Assembly: GCF_002994635.1 (NCBI RefSeq)
Contig: NZ_PVNL01000035.1
Span: 93,499 to 157,498, forward strand
Origin: Enhygromyxa salina
GTDB lineage: Bacteria > Myxococcota_A > Polyangia > Nannocystales > Nannocystaceae
Length of the DNA stretch: 64,000 nucleotides
Reading direction: 5' to 3'
Every line of letters starts with the position of its first letter. The stretch's first letter is position 1. The notes below the pieces were generated by a model. The model was not told the origin of the DNA. It made no database searches and worked only from the letters and a program-made list of their open reading frames with translations. A program made the translations under genes and the position numbers. Of the stretch, positions 40,110 through 49,407 are shown piece by piece.

Positions 40110-42860
40110 TTACCACTCGAACTTGAGCCCAACCGAGGGCAGGATCGGCAGCCCAGCAATGTTCCGCTTCTGCGTGAAGTCGTACGCATAAAGAATCCCC
40201 TCAACATTCCGCCGATTATACCCATTCTGAACATCAACATAAGCAGTGAGCCCAACATAACGCCAACTCCACTTCTTATCAACCCGCAGATCCAACTGAT
40301 GAAACGCCGGATGCCGAGCAGAGTTCCGCGGACCCGTAATCGGAAAGTATCCGCCGTCGCTCGCATCGACAACCCCCCTATACACAGGCGTATAAGGGTT
40401 CCCACTAACCAACCGAAACCTCCCCCCAAGACTCCACCCGCGCGGCAACTTATACACAGCCAGCAGCGTGAGAATGTGCGGCTGATCAAAGTCAAACCGG
40501 GCCAGCCCCTCGCCATCGTTCAGATCATAAAACGCACGGCTGAACGTATAGCTAACCCACCCAAACAGCTTCTTCGTCAGATCCTTGCGAATCAACAACT
40601 CGAGCCCAGCGACGTGCCCAAAGCCCTCATTATCAAACCGCTCAGGTACAATCGCAGTCCCACTCCCGGTGTTGAGCACCAGTGCGGAAGTCGGGACCGC
40701 GATCGAATACACATACTTATAAAATAGCGTCGCCTCGACCAGTAACCCATAATCATCAAACACATGCGCAACCCCGAGGCTGTTATGAACCGATTTCTCG
40801 AGCGCAATATTCGGATTCCCCCAGACCTCGTTGAGCTCAAAGATGTCAGGAAACTGCGAGTACACCCCAACGCCGCCCTTGAGCGTCGTGTCATCCCCAA
40901 CCTGCCAGGCAAAGCGCACGCGTGGATCGAGCCCGGCCCGCTCCAGCACAATGCCATTGTAGGTGAAGCGCAGCCCCGGATAGATCGTGAAGCGATCAGT
41001 GGCCGCGATCGTAGACGTAGCGTAAAGCGCCAGGCTCGCAAACGGCCCGCCGAGATCAGCGGCGTTGAACAACCCGTTGCCGCCAGCCCCAACCGCCGGA
41101 AACCCCGGCGCGCGCGCCTCGAGGTCATACGAGCCAGCCACAACCTCGGTCCCGAGCCGCAGCGCCGCGCGCTTGCTGATCCGATAGCCCAGCTCACCGC
41201 GAAAGCTCAGCTGGTCCCGGACCACCTGAAACGAGAACGTGTCGCCACCGTTGCCCGTGAACAGATCGTGGCGGTAGGAGGGGGTCAGCAGCACGCTCCA
41301 CGGCCCGTGCTCGGCCTCCCACACCAAGTCCGCCCGATGAAACGCGATCTGAGTATCAAACCCGTCGTTGTCATCCGGCTCGGTGTCGTTGACGTCGGGG
41401 TTGACGACCGCGAGCTGATCATCCGACCCAAACACCCGCACGCTCAAGTTGCCATCGCCGAGCGGGTAGTCGAACAGACCCTGATAATCCCAGTAGCGCG
41501 GCGCGACGTTGAAGTCGATCCCGGAGCCCGGGGGGATCACCGCGAGCAAGATCGCGTCGACATAGCTGCGTCGAGCCGAGACCGCGAAGCTGCCCTTGCC
41601 GACCGGCCCCTCCACGAGCGCGCCCGCGTCGAACAGATCAGCGTCGATGTAGCCGTGGTGTCCGTCACGTCGGCCGCGACGCGGCTGCACGTTGATGATC
41701 CCACCAATCGCGTTGCCAAACCGACTGTCGAAGTTACCGGGGATGAAGTCGATCTGCGCGAGGATGTCGGAGTTGAACACCGAGGTGATCGCGCCAAAGT
41801 GAAACAGCTGGGGGATCTCGTGGTAGCCCAAATAGGTCTTGGTGTCGGTCGGCGCCGAGCCACGGACCACCAACAAGCCGGCCCCAAACGGCGGACGGGC
41901 CACGCCAGGGAAGTTCTGGATGCTCTTGAGCGCGTCGCCTTGGGTGCCGGGCAGCGCGTTGATCTCGTCGGGGGTGATCGTCCGGCGGGTGACCTCGGGC
42001 AGCTCGCGATCGGTGGTGACCACGGTGCGATACGGGTTGCTCTCGAGCCGGTGCTGAAAATACTCGAGCTCGAGGATCGACTCGGGCTCGAGCGTCTCGA
42101 TGTAGTCGAGCCGCTCGTAGCCGAGCCCGAGCACGACGAGGCGCACGTCGCCGGCCGGCACGCCCCGCAGCTCGAAGTAGCCCTCGGCGTCGGTGCGGGC
42201 CTCGACCTGCCAGGCCGGCTCCTCGGGTTGCTCGTAGCGGCGGCCCTTGACCTGACCTGCCGGCCAGCCCGGTGGGGCCGGGACCGCGAGCACCGACGCC
42301 CCCTCGACGGGCGAGCGCTGCCCAGCCTCGCGGATCCGACCGCGGATCGTGACCGGCGGCGCGACGGCCTGGGCGTCGCTGCCGTCGGGGTTGGCCACGG
42401 CTTCATCGGGGATCGCGTCCGGGATCTCGTCCGGAACTGGGGCCGGCGTCGGTGGGCCCAGCTCGAGCGCGAGCGAGAGCACGACCTCGACCGGCTCCCC
42501 TTCATAGCTCGCTGGCACGAACTCCAGGCGCGCGACCGCGTCGAGGGCGATCTGGTCGAGCACGGGGTCAACGGACTCGAGCAGCTCGATCTCCTTGGTC
42601 GAGCCGTCGACCCCGACGACGTACTGGATCACGATCGTGCCCCCGGGCGGGTGCTCGCGCTCGAGCAGCTGGGCCGGATAGCTGACGCTGATCGTCGACT
42701 TGGGCTTGGGGGGGATCAGCTCGCTGACCGGGCCAGCCGCGGGCGGCGGGGCGGCCTCGAGCACACCGGGCCCCAACCACAGCACGATCCCCGTGGCGAA
42801 CGCCAGGACCCTCACGCCGAGTCGCCTTGGGCCGCGCAGTCCCAGCACGGGCCGCAGCAT
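40110..42860 (-). CDS. TonB-dependent receptor with N-terminal TonB C-terminal domain and carboxypeptidase-regulatory domain
   Basis: A 916-residue outer-membrane receptor. A signal peptide (about 1-36) is followed by a TonB C-terminal domain (about 55-135, with YPAQLLEREHPPGGTIVIQYVV and ALDAVARLEFVPA), then a carboxypeptidase-regulatory-like beta domain (about 170-250), the plug (about 280-385, with GDALKSIQNFPGVARPPFGAGLLVVRG), and a 22-strand-type barrel to the C-terminal aromatic residue. Substrate unknown. ATG 42860 is preferred over the GTG eight codons earlier. The 3' third of the gene, below about 40850, shows much more T- and A-ending codon use than the rest. Divergent from the antiporter gene. 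Confidence 0.9.
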   Translation of the reverse strand: MLRPVLGLRGPRRLGVRVLAFATGIVLWLGPGVLEAAPPPAAGPVSELIPPKPKSTISVSYPAQLLEREHPPGGTIVIQYVVGVDGSTKEIELLESVDPVLDQIALDAVARLEFVPASYEGEPVEVVLSLALELGPPTPAPVPDEIPDAIPDEAVANPDGSDAQAVAPPVTIRGRIREAGQRSPVEGASVLAVPAPPGWPAGQVKGRRYEQPEEPAWQVEARTDAEGYFELRGVPAGDVRLVVLGLGYERLDYIETLEPESILELEYFQHRLESNPYRTVVTTDRELPEVTRRTITPDEINALPGTQGDALKSIQNFPGVARPPFGAGLLVVRGSAPTDTKTYLGYHEIPQLFHFGAITSVFNSDILAQIDFIPGNFDSRFGNAIGGIINVQPRRGRRDGHHGYIDADLFDAGALVEGPVGKGSFAVSARRSYVDAILLAVIPPGSGIDFNVAPRYWDYQGLFDYPLGDGNLSVRVFGSDDQLAVVNPDVNDTEPDDNDGFDTQIAFHRADLVWEAEHGPWSVLLTPSYRHDLFTGNGGDTFSFQVVRDQLSFRGELGYRISKRAALRLGTEVVAGSYDLEARAPGFPAVGAGGNGLFNAADLGGPFASLALYATSTIAATDRFTIYPGLRFTYNGIVLERAGLDPRVRFAWQVGDDTTLKGGVGVYSQFPDIFELNEVWGNPNIALEKSVHNSLGVAHVFDDYGLLVEATLFYKYVYSIAVPTSALVLNTGSGTAIVPERFDNEGFGHVAGLELLIRKDLTKKLFGWVSYTFSRAFYDLNDGEGLARFDFDQPHILTLLAVYKLPRGWSLGGRFRLVSGNPYTPVYRGVVDASDGGYFPITGPRNSARHPAFHQLDLRVDKKWSWRYVGLTAYVDVQNGYNRRNVEGILYAYDFTQKRNIAGLPILPSVGLKFEW

Positions 42861-42949
42861 CCCCCTTCGTGGCCAGGTTGTCACCCTTTGCCTCGCGCGG
42901 ATCGCCCCGCCGCTGCGATCGTGCAGCGGGCCTGTTAGTGTCGCCGAAG

Positions 42950-44875
42950 ATGGATAGCCGGCTCGACGGTCGCCTCGTTCGACGCTTCATCCCCGTGCTC
43001 CTGGTCGCGCTCTCGCTCGGCTGCGAGGTCGACCCGACGGGGCGCTACCTCGTGCTGATCGCGGCGCTGTTCCTGCTCAGCGCGGTCGGCGAGGTCATCT
43101 TCGCTCGCACGCAGATCCCCGACGTGGTCTGGCTGATCCTGGCCGGGGTCGGGCTCAACGTCACCGGGCTCATCGACCCCAGCAACCTGGATCCGATCCT
43201 GCCGCTGTTCTCGGCGCTGACGTTGATCATCGTGTTGTTCGACGGCGGCCGGCAGATCGTGATCCACGATCTGATCAAGGCCGCGCCGAAGGCTTCGGCG
43301 ATGGCGTTCCTCAGCTTCATCCTGTCGGTGTGCGGGGTCGCGGTGATCCTGCAGCTCGCGGCGCTGACCGGGCTGCTGCCGGCCTCGTGGACGTTCCTGC
43401 ACAGCCTGATGGTCGGCGCGATGCTCGGGGGCTCGAGCTCGCTGATCATCATGCCGTCGATGAACCTGGCCAAGGTCGAGGGCAAGGTCTCGAACCTGGT
43501 GGGCTTGGAGTCGGCGCTGACCGACGCGCTGTGCGTGGTCGTGGCCGTGGTCTTGATGAACATCATCACCTCCGGCGAGACCAACGGGGGCCAGGCGGCG
43601 CTGGTGCTCGGCAAGAATTTTGGGTTCGCGCTGGTGATCGGGTTGATCGCGGGCTGGGTGTGGATGCCTGTGCTGCGCACGCTGTCGGGTAACCCCTACG
43701 CGTACCCGATCACGCTCGCCGCCCTGATGATCCTCTACGTGTTCGTGGACAACACGGGCGGCAACCCGGCGATGGCGGTGCTGACCTTCTCGGTGATCGT
43801 CGGCAACGCCGAGGCCCTGATGAAGATGATGAAGTTCTCGCTCGGCGACAAGCCGCTCGAGCTCGACGACGCGGTCGTCACCGTTCACTCGCAGGCGGCG
43901 TTCATCATCAAGTCGTTCTTCTTCACGTACATCGGGCTGATGCTCTCGCGGCCGGTGTCGCTGTTGTTGCTCGGCATGGTCGTGGGGATCTCGCTGTTCG
44001 TGACGCGGATCCCGGCGGTGATGCTGGTCGCGCGCAAGGGCTTCACCGACAGCCAGCGCAAGATGGTCACGATCTCGCTGCCGCGCGGGATGGCGGCCGG
44101 TGTGCTCGCGACGCTGCCGGCCTCGGCGAAGTATCAAATCGAGGGCACGGAAGACCTGCCGTCGATGGTGTTCGCCGCGGTCGTGACCAGCATTGCGATC
44201 TTCGCCTACGGGTTCCGCAAGGTCCGGTCGGAAGCCCCGGCTGAGGTCGGCGAATCAGTCGAAGCCGGCGCCGCCGTCGAGCTGGTGGACGCGGCGGCCG
44301 ACGGCTCGGCGACTCCCGAGCCAGCGCAGGCTCAGCGACCCGCGATCGCCACGGCCATGCCCGACGGGGCGGTGTCCCCCACCGCTCAGCTGCCACCCGC
44401 GCCGACCGACGAACCATCAGCGCCCGGGCTGGCGGTCGACCCGGGCCTGATGCTCGATGGCCGCCCGGCCGCCGAGCTGGCATCGGAGCCGGGCGCGGAG
44501 CAACCGAGCCCGGCACCAGCCAGCCGAAGCGGCACCGCCTACGGGATCGCGCCCGCGCCGATCGAGCCCAAGCCGCCGAGCGAAGCGAAGATGCCGACCG
44601 CGCCTGGGATCCCGATGCAGACCATGTTGGGCCTCCCCGCCGCGCCCGGTGGTCCGCCGCCACCCGAAGCGCGGCCCCAGATCGGCGCCAGCGTCATGCC
44701 GCCGACCGCAGTCAAGCAGCCCGAGCCCCCGGTGGCCTCGCCGCCGACCGAAGCTGAGCGTGCTCCCAGCGTGACCCCACGACCCGCGCCTCAGTGGCAG
44801 CCACCGCAGCCCGTCAACACACCGCAGGCTCCGCCCGACGCCTCCGCGGCGGACTCCGAACCCGAGGAAGACTAG
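42950..44875 (+). CDS. cation:proton antiporter (CPA family) with long proline-rich tail
   Basis: A 641-residue protein. About 12 hydrophobic helices occupy residues 10-425, with family-like motifs LTLIIVLFDGG and MLGGSSSLIIMPSMNLAKVEGKVSNLVGLESALTDALCVVVAVV, where the Asp in LESALTDAL is the expected ion-binding residue. The last 200 residues are a disordered Pro/Ala-rich cytoplasmic tail not found in typical NhaP-type antiporters. ATG 42950 begins at the first conserved helix. Exchange of Na+ or K+ for H+ is the expected role. Confidence 0.87.
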   Translation: MDSRLDGRLVRRFIPVLLVALSLGCEVDPTGRYLVLIAALFLLSAVGEVIFARTQIPDVVWLILAGVGLNVTGLIDPSNLDPILPLFSALTLIIVLFDGGRQIVIHDLIKAAPKASAMAFLSFILSVCGVAVILQLAALTGLLPASWTFLHSLMVGAMLGGSSSLIIMPSMNLAKVEGKVSNLVGLESALTDALCVVVAVVLMNIITSGETNGGQAALVLGKNFGFALVIGLIAGWVWMPVLRTLSGNPYAYPITLAALMILYVFVDNTGGNPAMAVLTFSVIVGNAEALMKMMKFSLGDKPLELDDAVVTVHSQAAFIIKSFFFTYIGLMLSRPVSLLLLGMVVGISLFVTRIPAVMLVARKGFTDSQRKMVTISLPRGMAAGVLATLPASAKYQIEGTEDLPSMVFAAVVTSIAIFAYGFRKVRSEAPAEVGESVEAGAAVELVDAAADGSATPEPAQAQRPAIATAMPDGAVSPTAQLPPAPTDEPSAPGLAVDPGLMLDGRPAAELASEPGAEQPSPAPASRSGTAYGIAPAPIEPKPPSEAKMPTAPGIPMQTMLGLPAAPGGPPPPEARPQIGASVMPPTAVKQPEPPVASPPTEAERAPSVTPRPAPQWQPPQPVNTPQAPPDASAADSEPEED

Positions 44876-44884
44876 CGCGAGCTA

Positions 44885-46213
44885 CTAGCGCGCGGCTTTG
44901 CGGCCCGCGTCGCCGCGGAAGTAGGCGCGCGAGCCGTCGACCCGCGCGACCCCGCGGGTGCGGGCGCCGTCGAAGCTGTCGAGCGCGCGGCTGACCACGT
45001 CGACGTCGAACTGCATCTCGACCATGGGCTCGAGCTGGGTGACGTAGTGCAGCGTGAGCTCGCGGGCTTCGTCTTCGGTCGCAGCGATCACGGTGAGATC
45101 CGTGGTGTAGCCCTCGGCGCCGTCGGGCCAGTCGGCGGGCGTGCTCTCGAGCTCGGCGCGCACGCGGACCCGAAACGCGTCGGCGATGCGCTCCGTGGTG
45201 CCATGGTCGGCGCGGTTGATGGTCTCGAACATGTGCGGCGTGATCCAGTCGCGGCGGCCAGCGAGGCGGGCGACCTCGCGGGCCTCGGTCTTGCGCCCGT
45301 ACTGCCACAGCGACTCGAACACCTCTTCGGTGACGAGGCTCGCGTAGCCCGTGCCGAGCTCACCGCGATCATGGAACATGATGACCAGATCCAACGCGCG
45401 GTAGACCAGGCGCAGGGCGACGTCGAGATCGCCGGCCGGATCGGCGAGTGTCCACGCACCGAGCACCGCGAGCGTCAGCGGGTTGTCCCGCTCGGCCGCG
45501 TGGGCGCGCTCCATGGTCTCGCGCGCGGCGTCGTGACGACCCAGGCGGTACAGCGTGATCGCCTGGTTGTAGAGCGCGCTGCCGTGCTCCGACTCGAGCG
45601 AGAGCGCGGTCTCGAACCGCTCGATCGCTTCGTCGAGGCGATCGAGATCCGACAGGCAGATGCCGTGCTCGACCAGCATCTCGACGTCGAGCGGATCTTC
45701 TTGCAGGTAGGTATCGTAGACCTCTTCGGCCTCTTCGAGCCGAGCTTGGCGACGCAGCAGGGCCCCGAGCGCGGCGTTGGCTTCGACCATGGTCGGCGCG
45801 CTCTCGTCGAGGGAGAGCGCGCGGCGGTAGCAAGCTTCGGCCCGGGCTTCGTCACCTTGCCGCTCGAGCACGGCGCCGAGGTTGTAGTGCTGCAGCACGC
45901 CGCTGGGGTCGAGCGCGACCGCGACCTCGAAGGCCTCGCGCGCTTGCTCGAGCTCGCCGCACAGATCCAGCACGTTGCCGAGCGCGGTCAAAATGTCGGG
46001 CTTGCGTGGAAACTCTTCAGCCGCACGGCGGGCCAAGATCAGCGCGTGGACATAGTCGCCGGTGTCACACAGCCCGCGGATCCACATGCAGTAGATCGGG
46101 ATGCGATCGTGCTCGGGCAGCTCTGGCTCCCATGAGCTTCGCAGCAGACGTACGGCCGAGTCGGCGGCACCCTGATCGAGCAAGGTCGCGATGGCGTCGA
46201 GTTGGGGGCGCAT
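44885..46213 (-). CDS. tetratricopeptide repeat protein
   Basis: A 442-residue protein with a series of TPR units between residues 60 and 260. Examples are ILTALGNVLDLCGELEQAREAFEVAVALDPSG, LQHYNLGAVLERQGDEARAEACYRRALSLDES, and one more starting MLVEHGICLSDLDRLDEAIERF. The C-terminal 150 residues are not of a known family, mixed alpha/beta, and include many acidic residues. TPRs mediate protein-protein contacts. No signal peptide. It converges on the antiporter gene with a 9-nt gap. The start ATG 46213 was chosen because sequence upstream becomes low-complexity. Confidence 0.82.
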   Translation of the reverse strand: MRPQLDAIATLLDQGAADSAVRLLRSSWEPELPEHDRIPIYCMWIRGLCDTGDYVHALILARRAAEEFPRKPDILTALGNVLDLCGELEQAREAFEVAVALDPSGVLQHYNLGAVLERQGDEARAEACYRRALSLDESAPTMVEANAALGALLRRQARLEEAEEVYDTYLQEDPLDVEMLVEHGICLSDLDRLDEAIERFETALSLESEHGSALYNQAITLYRLGRHDAARETMERAHAAERDNPLTLAVLGAWTLADPAGDLDVALRLVYRALDLVIMFHDRGELGTGYASLVTEEVFESLWQYGRKTEAREVARLAGRRDWITPHMFETINRADHGTTERIADAFRVRVRAELESTPADWPDGAEGYTTDLTVIAATEDEARELTLHYVTQLEPMVEMQFDVDVVSRALDSFDGARTRGVARVDGSRAYFRGDAGRKAAR

Positions 46214-46401
46214 TGGGTCCCTAGCCTGAGTTTTTTTGCATGGGCGCCGAGCCGTGGCAATCGTTATTCCGCGGCTGGAGCCATTCGCGAGTGTCGACTG
46301 TGGCCGACCCCAGGATGACCCGGCCCGGCGAGCGTCTGGCGCCAGGCCGGCGGGCCAACTCGGCGGAGCAGCTCCGCCGACGAGTCCGCGCACAGCGCGA
46401 C

Positions 46402-47583
46402 TCAGACCGACAAGCGATCGCGCACCAGACCCAGGAACATCTGCATTCCGGTTGGGATCAGCTCGTCGTCGAAGTCGAAGTGCGGATGATGACAGCCAGG
46501 CGTGCTCTCGCCTTCGCGCCCAGCCCCCAAGAAGAAGTACGCGGCGGGCACCTCAGCGGCGAAGTAGGCGAAGTCCTCGCCGCCCGCCATCGGCAGGTCA
46601 CGTCCGTTCAGCGACAGGCCTGGGATGCCAGCGGCGACGCGGGCCACGGCCTCGACACACTCGACGTTGTTGACCAGCACCGGGTAGCCGGTCTCGAGCG
46701 CGAGATCGACCTCGACGCCGTAGGCCGCGCCGATGCCCTTGGCGAGCTCACGCATGCGGGCGAGCACGCGCTCGGTCGCGGTGTCCGTGAAGCTGCGCAC
46801 GGTGCCAGTCATTCGGGCGACCTCGGGGATCACGTTGACGGCCTCACCCGCCTCGAAGGTGCAGACGCTGAGCACCGCACCGCCGGCCGCGCTCAGGCCC
46901 CGTGAGATCGCGGTCTGCAAGCTGTTGATCAGCGCCGCGGCAGCGACGATCGGATCGCGGCAGTCCTGGGGTTGGCTGGCGTGTCCACCCTTTCCGCGCA
47001 CGGTGATCTCGAAGGTGTGGACCTGGGCCATGATTGGCCCCGAGATAACCCTCAGCTCGCCGCGAGGATAGAGCGGCCAATTGTGGAGGCCGTAGATCTC
47101 GCTCACGCCCTCGAGCGCGCGCTCGGCGACCATGACCTTGGCGCCGCCGCCGTTGACGCCCTCTTCGGCGGGCTGAAACACCAACCGGACGTTGCCGCCG
47201 ACGTGCTCGCGATAGCGAGCCAGCATCGCGGCGGTGCCGAGCAAGATCGCGGTGTGACCGTCGTGGCCGCACTTGTGCGCGCGGCCGTCGTGGATCGAGC
47301 GCCACTCGAGCTCGGTGTGCTCGGCCATCGGCAGGCAGTCGATGTCGGCGCGCAGAGCGATCGTTCGCCCCTGCCCGTGGAGCTCCGGGCGCAGGTCCGC
47401 GATCAGCCCCGTGCGCGCGCACTCTTGCGGCTCGAACCCGAGCTGGGTCAGCCAGCTCTTGATCAGCCGCTGGGTGCGGACCTCCTCGAACCCGAGCTCG
47501 GGATGCTTGTGGATGTCCCGACGGATCTCCGTGAGGGTTGGGGCCAGAGCCTCGATCTCGTCAAGCGGGTCCTCCCACGACAT
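46402..47583 (-). CDS. M20D-family amidohydrolase
   Basis: A 393-residue metal-dependent amidohydrolase of the IAA-amino-acid hydrolase/N-acyl-amino-acid hydrolase group. Seen are RRDIHKHPELGFEE, ALRADIDCLP, the metal site AHKCGHDGHT (Cys105 and His107, typical for M20D), VFQPAEEG, GKGGHASQPQ and the late PMAGGEDFAYF. It removes an acyl or aryl group from an amino acid, or acts as a carboxypeptidase. The substrate is not known. No operon partner is evident. Confidence 0.92.
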   Translation of the reverse strand: MSWEDPLDEIEALAPTLTEIRRDIHKHPELGFEEVRTQRLIKSWLTQLGFEPQECARTGLIADLRPELHGQGRTIALRADIDCLPMAEHTELEWRSIHDGRAHKCGHDGHTAILLGTAAMLARYREHVGGNVRLVFQPAEEGVNGGGAKVMVAERALEGVSEIYGLHNWPLYPRGELRVISGPIMAQVHTFEITVRGKGGHASQPQDCRDPIVAAAALINSLQTAISRGLSAAGGAVLSVCTFEAGEAVNVIPEVARMTGTVRSFTDTATERVLARMRELAKGIGAAYGVEVDLALETGYPVLVNNVECVEAVARVAAGIPGLSLNGRDLPMAGGEDFAYFAAEVPAAYFFLGAGREGESTPGCHHPHFDFDDELIPTGMQMFLGLVRDRLSV

Positions 47584-47644
47584 GCGCCGCAGCCTATATT
47601 AAATCGGCCATGCAACCCAGGACCCGGGCTGCGACACTCGAGTG

Positions 47645-48157
47645 ATGAGCGACCGCCAAGGGGTACGTGGGCACGGACCGATCCGCAGCAAGGCGCTGCT
47701 GCTCTACGCGGGTGAGCGAACCCCCCATCGCTCGTGTGGAATTGCGCTGGCCGAGAGCTTCGACCGGCCGAGCGCCGCGTACCAGAGCCTGCGCCGCGGC
47801 GGGATCACCGGCCACGGCCAGTGCGGGGCGATCGTCGCTGGTCAGCTGTTGCTTGGTGAGTTTCTGGGTGATCCGGATCCCACCGGCACCGTGACGGCGC
47901 CGCTGCGTGCGGCGATGAACCGGTATCTCGAGCGGGTCGAGAGCGAGCTGGATCGCGGGCCAAGTCCCACGCTGATCTGCAACGACATGGTCGCGCCGCA
48001 CGGAGAGTTCATGGGTGGGGATCGCCACCGGTTTTGCACGGCGGTCGTGGGTCAGGTCGCGCAGCTGGTTGATGAGTTGTTGCGTGAGCATGGGGTGGAG
48101 CACGTGGCCACGCCGGTCACGCTGGCTGACGGCTCGGTTGAGGATCATGGCTCCTGA
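47645..48157 (+). CDS. C_GCAxxG_C_C family (redox-active) protein
   Basis: A 170-residue protein with conserved cysteines spread as in the C_GCAxxG_C_C family: SCGIALAES near the N-terminus, GHGQCGAIVAGQLLLGEFLG in the middle, LICNDM and HRFCTAVVG near the C-terminus. These residues are thought to bind metal or act in redox reactions, but no activity is established. ATG 47645 is used, next to an overlapping GTG at 47642. It lies in a divergent position to the amidohydrolase gene. Confidence 0.78.
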   Translation: MSDRQGVRGHGPIRSKALLLYAGERTPHRSCGIALAESFDRPSAAYQSLRRGGITGHGQCGAIVAGQLLLGEFLGDPDPTGTVTAPLRAAMNRYLERVESELDRGPSPTLICNDMVAPHGEFMGGDRHRFCTAVVGQVAQLVDELLREHGVEHVATPVTLADGSVEDHGS

Positions 48158-48422
48158 TCGGCGACTGAGGAGCGGATTTTGTGAGCATCGAACATCTAGA
48201 CGTGCAGTGGACGGTCGTCTGTAACGGGTCCGGCAAGGGCGGCATTTGCAGCCGCGAGGTTACACGGCGAGCCAGCCCTGGGAGGCCGCGGAATTCGAGC
48301 CCTTGGATCCGCGACAATGGCAAGTCGAGGTCGACGACGCCCGATAGTTCCACCAGCGTCACGCGGCGGCCGGGGATGTCGCAGTGGTTTGCGCGGGCGC
48401 CCCGGTTGATCAGTGCGCCCTC
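48158..48422 (-). pseudogene. coding-like remnant downstream of darT (low certainty)
   Basis: On the minus strand, in the same frame as the end of darT and directly after its TGA, about 100 codons remain open and look protein-like at first (LINRGARANHCDIP, then VTLVELSGVVDLDLPLSRIQG) before decaying. It may be the remnant of a further gene or of a longer fusion cut by the stop. No start codon or family was recognised, so this is only a possibility. Confidence 0.25.
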
Positions 48423-49407
48423 TCAGAACGGTGCCTCGTCGTGAATTGCGACCAACGCACGAAAGGCGACGCAGTTGTGAATCCGGACCTCGACCTCGAG
48501 TTCGACCTTGGACGTGGGGGCTCTCGGGAGCCGTAGCTTCAAGTCCGAGTTGCCTTGATGTTGGCCCGACCAAGTCCAGGCTCGGGATGTCCCGAGTTCC
48601 GAAGCCTGAAGTCCAACGGGGATCACAGAGGTCGGCGACAGCGCGGCGAATCGCAGGTGAAGCATGTCGTTGGCCCAATAAATTCCGTCCAGATGTGGCC
48701 ACTGGCGGAGAAACAGGCGATCCCCGACGACCCGTATCCGCGACTCCCACTTCGTTCGCGCGGCCGCAGACAAACCGTGAAGGAGGGTTTGACGTTCGGC
48801 GCCCGTGCGGCATGCAATAGCGACCAAATGCTCGAGCCCCAGTCGGTCGGGAACGAGTATCTCGGCATGACGATGGAAAGTGATCAGGGACTTGTCTTCG
48901 TCGCTCGAGATCGAACGATCGTGATAGACCAACTCAAAGGGAATGGTTTCGAACAGTTCGAGAGAGTCGCCATAAACAACCTCGGGTCGAGCCATACTCC
49001 CGTTTGAGAAACACACGCCCGTGCGCGACAGCAGTGCGGCGAGGTTGAAGCAGAAGAACACTGGCACCGGACAGTGAGCGCCGTGCCACCGCTGCTCGCT
49101 CGCTCGCTCGAATGCCTTCGTTTCGGTATTGTGTTGGCGTCCGTGGCCGAAAGTACAGCCGCGCGAAACGTCGGTGCTCGGCCGGCGTTTCTGCGATGAC
49201 CTGAGGGGCCGCGTTGTCGTTGACCATGCTGTCGGTCGAGACTGCCCTCTCACGGCTGAGCAACTCCTCGTGCTCGATGATGCGTGCCGCATTGTGGACC
49301 TCAGTGAAGTGATAGGCGAAGCGTGGCCACCACGGGATGTTTCGCCGGCGACAGCGCTCCGTCCAGACATGTACGTGACGCTCGATGCGCGGCGCCCAGG
49401 TCTTCAA
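48423..49407 (-). pseudogene. darT: DarT DNA ADP-ribosyltransferase toxin, frame broken at a (CTCG)4 tract
   Basis: DarT attaches ADP-ribose to thymidine in single-stranded DNA, using NAD. The N-terminal half starts at TTG 49407, overlapping the darG stop as TTGA, and carries FAYHFTEVHNAARIIEHEELL and RLYFRPRTPTQYRNEGI. The C-terminal half, in another frame, carries RWHGAHCPVPVFF, FSNGSMARPEVVYGD and RHAEILVPDRL, where the Glu matches the catalytic ARTT-loop glutamate. The frame switch lies at (CTCG)4, plus-strand 49095-49110. Deleting one 4-nt unit joins the halves as ...NEGIRASEQRWHGAH... without other change, giving a protein of about 327 residues. The C-terminal 120 residues look like an added beta-rich domain. 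Confidence 0.83.
49095..49110 (+). repeat. (CTCG)4 tetranucleotide tract inside darT
   Basis: Four tandem CTCG units (CGAG on the coding strand). The number of units decides whether darT is one open frame: three would be in frame, four are not. This is the layout of simple-sequence contingency loci. Confidence 0.9.

Noticed and set aside
41537..42571. Long minus-strand frame in another register of the TonB receptor gene
   Set aside because: Ser/Arg/Thr-rich shadow of the receptor frame.
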